From assembly GCA_900317855.1 (NCBI GenBank), contig ONIG01000003.1:1-64000 (forward strand): a stretch of 64,000 nt of DNA, given 5' to 3'. Below the pieces are notes generated by a model. That model searched no databases and was not told where the DNA came from. It saw nothing but the letters and a program-made list of their open reading frames with translations. The position numbers and the translations under genes were made by a program. This DNA comes from an uncultured Eubacteriales bacterium (GTDB lineage: Bacteria > Bacillota > Clostridia > Oscillospirales > Oscillospiraceae). Positions 1 to 9,600 of the stretch are shown piece by piece. The number at the start of each line of letters is the position of its first letter. Position 1 is the first letter of the stretch.

Positions 1-1
1 C

Positions 2-454
2 GCCGTGGCTGCGGCGACGGTCTATGCGGACATCGAGCTGTACAGAACGGACGGGGTCGCGCTGAATAAAAAGTTCAGCGGAACGAGTATCGTGGACGGA
101 AACGGTTATTATCTTACGACCGTGGTGCCCGTCAATATGGCCAAGTACCGTTACATTAAGGTCAACGGTGCGCATATTAGCGGATATGCTGGTGCAGTCA
201 ATACCAGCAACCCCACTATATACAAGGTCGCGTTTATGAAAAACGGTGCGATCTATGCCGTCCAATACACAAATACCTTGGCACTGTCCAGTGACAGTAA
301 CGCGATGCAATGGAACATGGACATGAGCAAGTATACACACTATCAGCAGTGTGACGCTGTCCAGCTATCGGTGCTGGTTTCCACATCCGCAATCACAAGC
401 GCCGATGTGCTCACCGCAGATAAGCTGCAAGTCACCTGCTCGACGGCACTGTAA
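2..454 (+). CDS. Phage protein of unknown function, 5' end possibly outside the window
   Basis: The frame is open to the left edge, so the protein may start upstream; a GTG at 5 is the first possible start inside the window. About 150 residues are visible. The composition is beta-rich with many Thr, Asn, Ser and Tyr residues and no obvious membrane segment, which is typical of phage tail-tip, baseplate or receptor-contacting domains. I do not recognise a family. It sits directly upstream of the lysis genes, and the stop at 452-454 overlaps the strong ribosome binding site of the next small gene. Confidence 0.6.
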   Translation, partial: AVAAATVYADIELYRTDGVALNKKFSGTSIVDGNGYYLTTVVPVNMAKYRYIKVNGAHISGYAGAVNTSNPTIYKVAFMKNGAIYAVQYTNTLALSSDSNAMQWNMDMSKYTHYQQCDAVQLSVLVSTSAITSADVLTADKLQVTCSTAL

Positions 455-465
455 GGAGGTACAGG

Positions 466-540
466 ATGGAGAACATCGAAGCATTTGCGGCGAAAAACAA
501 GTGCTATCAAGCGGGCGCGGCGTGGGAGGCGGTTGACTGA
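466..540 (+). CDS. 24-residue phage peptide coupled to the endolysin
   Basis: An ATG at 466 follows a near-perfect ribosome binding site (AAGGAGGT at 453-460) and opens a 24-codon frame. Its TGA at 538-540 shares one base with the endolysin ATG at 540 (TGATG), a classic translational-coupling arrangement. The peptide is soluble-looking and ends Ala-Trp-Glu-Ala-Val-Asp. I recognise no family; it resembles small genes of XkdX type only in position. It may serve mainly to drive endolysin translation. Confidence 0.5.
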   Translation: MENIEAFAAKNKCYQAGAAWEAVD

Positions 541-1397
541 TGGAATTCATTGCTTGCAACACGGCCAATTACCGCGCCGGGCGCACGCAGCCGGTGCGGT
601 ACATCGTGATGCACTATACGGCAAACAACGGCGACACGGCAAAAAACAACTGCGACTACTACCACCGCGTTGGCGGCCTGCAGGCCAGCGCGCACTATTT
701 CGTGGACGAGTATGGCGCGATGCAGTCCGTGCGCGAGGGCGACACGGCGTGGCACTGCGGCGCGCGGGCGTACTGGCACCCCGAGTGCCGCAACGGCAAC
801 AGCATCGGCATCGAGATGTGCAGCCGCAAGCGCGCTGACGGCAGCTACTACATCAAGCCGGAGACCGTGGCCAACGCTGCGGCCTTGGCAAAAGACATTA
901 TGCAGCGCTATGGCATCGACACCGACCACGTGCTGCGGCACTACGACGTGACGGGCAAGCACTGCCCCATGCCGTGGGTGGATGACCCAGCGCAGTGGGC
1001 GGCGTTTCTGGCCATGCTGACGCCGGAAAACACTACTACAGTCGAGGAGGACGAGGATGACATGGTGAGGTACAACACGATCGAGGAAGTCCCGAGTTGG
1101 GCGCAGGACACGGTGCGCGCGCTGGTGGAGGCGGGTGCACTCGGCGGCGTGGACGGCGGCAATCTGGATCTGTCCATGGATATGATCCGTGGCCTTGTGG
1201 TCGGCACCAAGTACGCAGCGGCGCGCAACCCCCGGTACGAGACGATCAAGGACATGCCCGGCTGGGCGCAGGCGGGCGTGCAGCGTCTGGTGGATCGCGG
1301 CGCACTGGCCGGTACTGGAGGCGGCAAGCTGGATCTGTCACTGGATATGCTGCGCACGCTGCTGGTTACGCAGGCGATGATCGACGAAAACAAGTGA
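540..1397 (+). CDS. Phage endolysin, N-acetylmuramoyl-L-alanine amidase
   Basis: This 285-residue protein begins with an Amidase_2 (T7 lysozyme-type) domain over roughly residues 1-160. The zinc-ligand regions are visible as the HYTAN segment near residue 25 and the LRHYDVTGKHCP segment near 135-146, giving two His and a Cys. It would cleave the amide bond between MurNAc and L-Ala in host peptidoglycan. After an acidic linker there are two copies of a roughly 45-residue repeat (one starting TIEEVPSWAQ, the next TIKDMPGWAQ) that look like wall-binding modules related to SLH-type repeats. It is followed by the holin, as expected for a lysis cassette. The start is fixed by coupling to the upstream peptide. 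Confidence 0.93.
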   Translation: MEFIACNTANYRAGRTQPVRYIVMHYTANNGDTAKNNCDYYHRVGGLQASAHYFVDEYGAMQSVREGDTAWHCGARAYWHPECRNGNSIGIEMCSRKRADGSYYIKPETVANAAALAKDIMQRYGIDTDHVLRHYDVTGKHCPMPWVDDPAQWAAFLAMLTPENTTTVEEDEDDMVRYNTIEEVPSWAQDTVRALVEAGALGGVDGGNLDLSMDMIRGLVVGTKYAAARNPRYETIKDMPGWAQAGVQRLVDRGALAGTGGGKLDLSLDMLRTLLVTQAMIDENK

Positions 1398-1413
1398 TGG
1401 AGGGGTAGTACAT

Positions 1414-1686
1414 ATGAAAATTAACTGGAAAGTACGTATTCGCAACAAGAACTTCTGGCTGGCGCTGATCCCGGCGCTGCTTCTGCTGGTGCAGGTGGTG
1501 GCCGCCCCGTTCGGATACAAGTGGGATTTTGGCGTGCTGAATCAGCAGCTTGCGGCGATCATCAACGCAGTGTTTGCTGTGCTGTCGATCATCGGCGTGG
1601 TGAACGACCCGACCACCGCCGGTACTGCGGATAGTGCTCGGGCAATGACTTATACCGAGCCCAGACAGGACGATACCCGCCGATGA
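1414..1686 (+). CDS. Phage holin, phi LC3 type
   Basis: This 90-residue protein has a short basic N-terminus (MKINWKVRIRNKNFWLAL), then a hydrophobic helix, a short polar turn and a second hydrophobic segment, then a charged C-terminal tail. That layout and the opening motif match the Phage_holin_1 (phi LC3) family. It would form holes in the cytoplasmic membrane to release the endolysin encoded just upstream. A ribosome binding site GGAGGGG lies before the ATG. The stop overlaps the start of the next gene by ATGA at 1683-1686. Confidence 0.9.
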   Translation: MKINWKVRIRNKNFWLALIPALLLLVQVVAAPFGYKWDFGVLNQQLAAIINAVFAVLSIIGVVNDPTTAGTADSARAMTYTEPRQDDTRR

Positions 1687-1904
1687 GTCTCTCAGTAGTA
1701 ATTGCGCTGGGTGGCGTGATGCTCAGCATTATTGGCGCTACTTGGCGGCTGTGCGTGATCGTGACGCAGGCGACGGATGCGGTGAAGGCCTTGACGGAGC
1801 GCATACAGCACATGGACAACGACAACCTGCGAGATCATGCGGAGATGCGCAGGCAGCTCAACGGCCACGAGAGCCGCATTTCGAAACTCGAGCGACGAAC
1901 ATAA
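1683..1904 (+). CDS. Small membrane-anchored coiled-coil phage protein
   Basis: This 73-residue protein has one N-terminal hydrophobic helix (about residues 3-30) followed by a charged helical region with heptad-like spacing that ends in RISKLERRT. It overlaps the holin stop by four bases, so it is translated with the holin. Such proteins next to holins are often second holins, antiholins or spanin-like accessory proteins. Nothing in the sequence decides which, and the family is not recognised with certainty. Confidence 0.7.
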   Translation: MSLSVVIALGGVMLSIIGATWRLCVIVTQATDAVKALTERIQHMDNDNLRDHAEMRRQLNGHESRISKLERRT

Positions 1905-1921
1905 GGGAGTGATTGCGCGAT

Positions 1922-3598
1922 ATGGCACAGACGAATACGCCCGTCAGCGCGGAAGATCAGAAGAAAATCGACGCTTTCGGCGAGCAGTGGAAGGCGGCAC
2001 AGGCAGCCGGAGACAAAGCAGGAATGGACGCAGCACACACGGGCGCGGAGAATATCCGCGCCCAGTATGGTTATTCCGGGGGAGGCGACGGGAGTGGGCG
2101 GCACCCGCTTGAAATGACGATTCCTACCGCCGGAGCGGGCGCTACGCAGGCGGGTATGGACTCGCAGACGACGCAGGAGCGTTCCGGGAAGATCTATCAG
2201 GTTCAGGCCAACGGCCGCGCACCGCAGGGGCTGGGCGTGGGCGATCAGGTCGTGACGGAAGGCGGCACATATTCCATCCTGTCCGTGAACCCGGACGGCA
2301 CGTACAAAACCAAACTAGTAAATGCCGATCAGACCACGCAAAATTACACCGGAAGCTACAACTCCACGACGGCCCCGACTGGCCGCTACTACCGAGTTGG
2401 CGCGGATGGAAAATCCCCGTCGGGTCTGAAGGCGGGCGACCAGGTTGTTACCGGTGGTGGTACCTATATCATTGAGGGGTTTAATGAGGATGGCAGTTAC
2501 CGCGGTACGCTCGTCAACAAAGCGCAGACCTCGCAGACCTACCGCGGGGAGTATGCGACACCGGGCGTGAATCTGAACAACCCGACCGATGATCTGAAGG
2601 CGATTCTCGATCAGTGGTTTGAGACGTCGAAGAACCAGAGCAACCAGCAGATCGACTATGCGACGGAGAAGGGCACGACCGAGCTGAACCGTGCGCTGGA
2701 GGATGCTGCACCCCAGTTTCAGACACAGCGAAATCAGCTTGCGGCGAACGAAGCCCGAGCGCTGGACAACGCGGCGCTATACGCCGAGGCGCGGGGCGAT
2801 CGCGGCGGCATCGGCCAGTCGCAGTACAACGAGATCCAGTCGGCCGCTTTGCAGAACCGGCAGGCAATTAACTCCGCCCAGACGAAGCTCGCCACGGACA
2901 CGGCCCGCCAGATCGCGGATCTGCGTGCGCAGGGTGAGTTCGAGAAGGCGGACAACCTCCTAAAGCTGACTCAGCAGAAGCTCAGCCAGCTCATGTCTCT
3001 GGAGCAGTGGGGCGCGCAGTACGCCATGAGCCAGGAACAGATGCGGCAGTCACTGGAGCAGTGGCAGAAGGAGTACGACCTGAACAAAGCCAACGTGACA
3101 GGTTTCTTTACGGACGGCACACCGACCAGAGCCGCTACGGAGTCCGCGCGCGAGGCCGCGGCGGGCATCGCATCCGCGCTGCTGGAGGCCGGTATCATGC
3201 CGAACGATGAGCAGCTCAAGGCTCTCGGCATGACCTCCGATCAGGCGCAGAGCTACATCACTGCGAAGAAATTGCAGGCTGTTGCGAAATCGTCATCCGG
3301 TAGCGGCCGGAGTAGTGGAGGCAGTGGTGGTGGTACGTCCTCGAGTGGCTCACAGACGGCCAGCTCTGCGAAGGACTACACCGTAGATTCTAAAGGGAAC
3401 GCCAGTGTGATTCCGGCGCGCAGCTTGAGCTGGAATCAGGATGAGGGTACGTTTGTCTGGAACGGCAAAACGTATTCAAAGGTGTCTGATCTGGTGAGCG
3501 CCTGGAATAACGCATCGCTGAGCGATGAGGATGAGGCGGTGTTGCGGCGCAAGTTTAAGTCGCAGACCGGTGTTGACCTGAGCAGCTACGGGTATTAA
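1922..3598 (+). CDS. Phage virion-associated protein with tandem repeats
   Basis: This protein of about 558 residues starts at an ATG at 1922; a TTG at 1913 is possible but sits only three bases after the ribosome binding site. It has a hydrophilic N-terminus, two tandem copies of a roughly 60-residue beta-rich repeat (about residues 89-149 and 153-210, each containing a GDQVVT motif), a long Gln/Ala-rich helical region, a Ser/Gly-rich linker and a small C-terminal domain. No catalytic motif is seen. Position before the giant polyvalent protein suggests a tail, portal-associated or ejected virion protein. I do not recognise the family. Confidence 0.7.
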   Translation: MAQTNTPVSAEDQKKIDAFGEQWKAAQAAGDKAGMDAAHTGAENIRAQYGYSGGGDGSGRHPLEMTIPTAGAGATQAGMDSQTTQERSGKIYQVQANGRAPQGLGVGDQVVTEGGTYSILSVNPDGTYKTKLVNADQTTQNYTGSYNSTTAPTGRYYRVGADGKSPSGLKAGDQVVTGGGTYIIEGFNEDGSYRGTLVNKAQTSQTYRGEYATPGVNLNNPTDDLKAILDQWFETSKNQSNQQIDYATEKGTTELNRALEDAAPQFQTQRNQLAANEARALDNAALYAEARGDRGGIGQSQYNEIQSAALQNRQAINSAQTKLATDTARQIADLRAQGEFEKADNLLKLTQQKLSQLMSLEQWGAQYAMSQEQMRQSLEQWQKEYDLNKANVTGFFTDGTPTRAATESAREAAAGIASALLEAGIMPNDEQLKALGMTSDQAQSYITAKKLQAVAKSSSGSGRSSGGSGGGTSSSGSQTASSAKDYTVDSKGNASVIPARSLSWNQDEGTFVWNGKTYSKVSDLVSAWNNASLSDEDEAVLRRKFKSQTGVDLSSYGY

Positions 3599-3609
3599 AG
3601 GAGTTTGGC

Positions 3610-6600
3610 ATGGCCGATACGAAGAGAAAAAACAGATTTGGTAGCGGCAATGGCGGCGACATCTCTGCCGCCATCCGCCAGAACACCGAGGCGCAAAGCC
3701 GAGCGGCGTTGCAGAACGGTACGTTGCCGGTGTGGAAGGGCCCGTCGCCGAGTAAGAGCAGTACAAGTACGACCGCCGGAAAAGGCAACACCCTATCCGG
3801 GGCGACCGCTTTTCAGCCGAAGGAGAAGACGACGCTTGGTGATGTGCTGAGCAATCCGCTGTATTACGCGGAGAAGGCCGTCTCGGCGCCACTCGATGCG
3901 CTTCAGTCCGGCCTGAAGGACATGTTTGGAGGGACGAAGAAGCAGGAAGAGCGGCTGAGTGCAAACCAGCAGATGCAGGAGGCCGCGGCGCCTAGCAAGG
4001 CCAAGCTCGCGGAGGGCACGATTGTCAAGGGCGCGGATCAGGCGGTGTCGGGCATTACGGCTACGCTGGACTGGCTGATCGGCAACCCGTTGAAGTCGCT
4101 GGGCTGGGAGTCAAACCCGATCTCGGAGTGGAACAAATACGTTCAGACGAACAAGGAAGCGAACGAGGTCTACTACGCGAAGAATCTGGCGAACAGTTCA
4201 AAGGCGCAGAAAATTGTGGATGAGTATGGCTCGGCAACGGTGGCGGCTATCCCCCAGGCAATCGTCGCTATGATGACCGCCGGGTCTTCTCTCGGCGCCC
4301 AGGGGGCGGGTGCACTCACCGCGGGCGGCACCCAGCTCGCCGGTACGGAAGCGGCCGCTGCGGCGAGCGCGGCGATGAATTCGTCGAAAGTGGCGGGTGC
4401 GGCAAAGACTGTCCGCGACATCACGACTGCAATGGCGAAGGACAAGAACTACTGGGCGTCGTTTGCACAGGTCGCCGGTCAGGGCTATCAGGAAGCAAAG
4501 GCCGATGGCGCCAGCGAGTGGGAGGCCAATATGTTTGCGTTGGCGAACGGTATTGGTAACGCCGCAATCGAAGTTGGCGGCGGCATCCAGACGCTGCCGG
4601 TGGAGCTTCAGGCCGGGAAAAAGGGACTGCGCGCCTGGATTACCAGCGCCGCAGAGGAGGGCCAGGAGGAGGTCGTTCAGGGCGTTCTCGAGAGGGCGCT
4701 GCAAAATCTAGTCTATGACAAGGGGAACCCGATTGCGTCCGTCACGGATGAAAACGCCGTGCTGAACCCCGTTACGTCCGCAAAAGAGTTCGCTGGCGGC
4801 TTTGTTGTCGGCGGCGTTCTGGGCGGCGGGCAGATGCTCGCAAGCAAAGCTATGACCCCGTCGGCCGAGCGCGGCAAGACGGCTGGCGTCCGCAGCGCGG
4901 TTGCCGGGCAGAGCGCGATTGACCAGCAGATCAATTACAGCCTGGTCGAGCTGGGCCTGAATTACGCCGAAGGCTCCAAGAGCCGCGCAATCGCTGAGGA
5001 CATGGCGGCGAAGCTGGACGCGGCGGAGGACATGACCAAATCCGGCGTGACGGCAAAGGACTACGGCCGCCTGCTCCGGACGATGCAGTCAGAGCAGAGC
5101 GCACGGCCTGACCTGAGCCACAGGACGACGGCGCGCGTGGTGAACGAGGACGGCAAGGTTGTCACCCAGATGAGCTCGGTCGCCGAGGCGTTCCGCACGC
5201 AGGGCGACACGGCGCCGGTCGCCGTGAAAAAGGCGCAGATCCTCGAGCGGATGATGTCCGGCGAGCAGGTCAGCAACAAGCAGCTCGAGCAGCTCGGGCT
5301 GCGCGACAAGAACACCCAGGCCGTCTTGACGCAGCTCACCGGTGTGGAAGTGCCGCAGAACGCGACGAACAGCCAGCTCCGTCAGGTGTTTCGCGCCGCG
5401 GCCGAGACCGCCGTGGAGGCGAAAAAGGCAGAGCAGGCGTTGGGGCGTTCCGTCGCTCAGGCGCAGGTGGCCGTGGAGAAGGCCGCGGCTGAAAACGCTG
5501 CCCGCGCGGATGAAGCGGCCGTATCGCTCATGAGCGATGCGCAAGAGCGCATTGCGAAGGAAAGCGCCGCGGGCGCGAGCTCGGATACGGCCGCAGCGGC
5601 CGAGGCCGATCAAGGCATTATGACCCGGGACGGCCAGTACGTCAGCCGCGAGGATTTCCGGGATTACGTCGAGAACTACTTCCAGCAGCGCGGGCAGACG
5701 GTTACGACCGAGCAAGTGGACGCGCTGTACGACCGCATGAAGCAGTACAATGCCGACAACGGCCCGCTGATCGCTGAGGAGAAAACGGCTGCCGAGACCG
5801 GCGCGGAGAACGCCTATTCGGTGGACGCCGAAACGGATGCCATGCCGATCCGCGAGCCCGGCAGCGCGACGAAGGAGCAGCAGTGGACGGCGCGGTATGT
5901 GCAGGACACGCTGAAAAACCTCGGCGTGAAAGACGTCGTGTTTGACGGCGCGCATCTCGGCAGTGCCAACGCCATGATCGCGGATGGCACGATTTACCTC
6001 AACGAGAGCAAACTGTCGACGCAGGGCATGATCGTCTGGGCGGTCGGCCACGAGCTGGTACACCCGGGCGCCAAGACGGATACGCAGCTTGTGGACACGA
6101 TCCTCGGCGCGTTCAACACCATGTCGAAGGACGGCGCGCTGAGCGAAGCCATGCAGACGCAGGTGGACGACCTGGACGCTCTGATCGCGGAGAAGACCGG
6201 TGTGTACAAGCGCTACCTCATCAACGAGCGCGGCATGACGCAGGAGCAGGCCGACGCGATCGTGACCGAGGACTACGTGCGCGAGGAGATCGCGGCGGAC
6301 TGGATGGGAGAGGTGTTCGCAAATCAGAACACGCTGGAGCGTCTGGCCGGTATCGAACCGAAGCTGGTGACGAAGGCCCTGCGCGCGCTGGCGAAGATCC
6401 GCACGCGCGGCGAGACCGGCATCCTCAACGGCGGCAAGACGCTCACGGATGCAACGCGCCGAGTGAATGGGCTGGAGCAGAGGCTGAAATCTGCGCTCGA
6501 AAGGGCGGAGCGCTCTTCGCGCGCGCCCGCGCCCGCGCGGCCGAACCCGGAAAGCATTGACACGTCAGGAAAAACTGCGTATAATATGACTGCGGAAAAC

Positions 6601-9600
6601 GCCACAGAGGCAGCAACGCAGAAGGCCGAGGCAAGCCCGCAAATGCGATCTGTGATTGATCGCCTAAACGCGGGTGAGGATGTGAGCAGGGAGGAGATCG
6701 ACCGCATTCCGGAGGTAGCCGAAGTTCGTGCGCTGCCGAAGATGAATACTGCCGACATCCAGACGCCGGAGCGCCAGAAGCTCCGGTCGGAGGTGCTGGA
6801 ACAGCTTTACCAGCGCGGCAGCTATTCCAGCGAGACGCATGACTACACCGGCGAGATTGCGCAGGAGCGACGCGCCGACATTGTCATCGGGGCACCAGCG
6901 GCGGGTAAATCCTCCGTGCTGGTGGATCCGCTTTCCGAGCAGCACAAGTCCCGCGTGATCGACAGCGATGATGCGAAGAAGCTGCTTCCGGAATACGACG
7001 AGGGCAAGGGCGCCGGTAACGTTCATCGTGAGAGCTCGATGATTCGGGATGTGCTGAAACAGCGCGCTATAGCTCGTGGAGAGAACATCGTCTGGCCGAC
7101 GGTCGGCGACAAGCTGGATAAGCTGCTGAGCAGCATTCAAGAGTTCCGCGACAACGGCTACTCGGTGTATCTGCACCTGAATGAGCTGTCGGCGAGTAAG
7201 GCGACCGGTCGCGCGCTGGGACGCTACCTCTCGACGGGGCGGTTTGTCGATCCGGAGGTCGTGCTGAAGGTTGGCGACAAGCCGACGCAGAACTATAATT
7301 ACATTCGCCAGCAGGAGGGATTGATTGATGGATACTCGCACTACTCGAATGATGTCCCAAGAGGAGAAAAGCCAATCCTCTACGAAGCAGGAGACACAGG
7401 GCGATCTCTGGAAGGAGATCGCGGAGGAGGGGTACGACCGGACTTACACGCCGGAAGAACTGAGCCGGGCGTTCGGGAAACCGTTCGAAGAACTGGTGAA
7501 GGGCAAGGATCTGCCCGCAACGGCGAAGCAGCAGAAACAGGAGACGCCGGAGCCAAACGCTACAGCATCGACAGCGCCGATCATCGAGGACGGGAAGACG
7601 CTGGACGAACTGATCGCGCCGAACGACGCGCTGGGGCAGAGCTTGATGAAGCATCTGCGAGAGCGCGGGGCGACGGATCAGGAGATCTGGCAGTTCATGA
7701 TCGAGAACTAACCGAGGCCGTTCGCCGTCGCGCGACAGACCGCGACGTACCGGATCTGGGGCTGCGAGAGACGGCGGACTACGAAGCCTTCTCGAAAGCG
7801 CTGGATGCGGCCCGTACAGCGAACCGCAATGGCGCGATGGTCGACCCGCAGAGCGTGGAGGAGCTGACCGAACACGGCGCAAAGACTTTCCTGAATGAGG
7901 ACGGTACTGCGGGCGTGGCGGTGGAGCGCGACGGCAACATCGTCGGCGTGTTCAAGAACCCAAGCAATCGCACACGCAAGGCGGCGCAGGATCTTCTGCT
8001 CAACGCGATCGCGGAGGGCGGCGACCACCTGGACTGCTATGTGCTTCAGCCGGAAGTGAGTCAATCCAACCTCGGCGACATCTATGCGCAGCTCGGCTTT
8101 GAGCCGGTCGCATACCTCCGATTCAACCGTGAGTATGCAGACCCGAGTTGGGACTATGACTCGTTCGGCGAGCCGGATGTGGTCATGTGGGTGCACAACG
8201 GTGACTCTGTTGGGACAGTTGTCGAGCGTATCGGCGACTACCACTACTACACGCCGGAAGAAATCCGCGAGACGTGCAAAGAGTTTACCGACTATGACGA
8301 GGCCAAAGCATACCAGAAAGAACAGCTCGAAAAGAGAAAGACCGCACAGGCATCTGAGGACGCCGGTGCGGTTTCTGTTTCGGGTGATCTTCGTTATTCG
8401 GTTGGCGACTTTTCCGAGCAGGTCGATAAGGCCCTGAATGGGGAGTGGAATCAGTATAACGCGCTGTATGTTGGCGAGACCTCTCCGCTGATGGAGAAGC
8501 TCGGCTTGAAACAGCTTCCGGTGCTGATGACGTCGAAACATTTGCGCGACATTGTCGCCGAGAAACGGTCTGGAAACACTCGCTACCACGGGCTTACCGT
8601 AGACCAGGTGAAGTCGCTGGGCGGTGTCCTGTCGGATCCCGCGATGGTGTTGGACTCGGCGCAGCGCAATGACGCCGTCGTGTTCGTGTCCGATCAGACC
8701 GACGCGGATGGGCTGCCGATCGTCGCGGCGATCCGGCCGAATGGCAGCGGCGTCTATGAGATGACCCGCCAGCCCGCGAACTTCCTGCTGAGCATGTACG
8801 GCCGCGAGAATTTTGACAAATTCATCGAGTCCGCTGCACGGGATGGGCGCATTCTCTACGTCAACAAAATAAAGAGCCAGGCGTTGCTTGGTGATCAAGG
8901 CGTACAATTCGCCACAGGCCTCAGCAACGCTGACTCTGATGGCATTGTACATCAGAGTAGCAACGCTGTCAATACGGAAACGCAGAAGCCTCCGACGAAG
9001 ACTGGCGGCGAGCGTTACTCGGTGGACTCCGACACGCGGGCCGATCTGGATCATCTTTTCGACAGCGACGATTTTCAGTCCTTCTTCAACGACTTCTTTG
9101 CGGGCTACGGCGCCGCAGGCACCGGAGCAACAGCCAATCCGGCGCAGCGGGTGTCTCGCGTGCGGTCGAACACCCTGGAGCAGTCGCGCCGCGAATCGGC
9201 CGCGCGGATGCTCGGTGGGGAACGAGGAAAGGCAATCGACCGCATCCTGACCATGGACGAGAAGCATCTGGACGAGATGAGCCCCGAGAAGTACACCTAC
9301 GACGTGGAGACCGAAAAGCAGAGCATGGCACGCGCAAAGGAGCGACTGGCGCAGGACTACGACGGGACGAAAGCCGAGCTGGAGGGCGGCACATGGCGCT
9401 CCGGCGAAGACCTGGACGCCGCGATGGGCGTGCTCGCGTCGGAGCTTGCGGAGGCTCGCCGCACCGGCAACTACGACGAGGCCGTGGAATGGGCGCACCT
9501 GATTCAGGAGCAGGGCACCGGCGCGGGTCAGTTCATTCATGCGTTCGCAAAGTATACCCGCAGCCCCGAGGGCGTGCTCGTCCGCGCGGCCGAGATCTTG

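Noticed and set aside
7325..7711. Pair of compensating sequencing errors as cause of the frame change
   Set aside because: The giant frame remains open and keeps a YSID linker in this stretch, and the small frame has its own ribosome binding site, start and stop, so errors are not needed to explain it. It cannot be fully excluded without other genomes.
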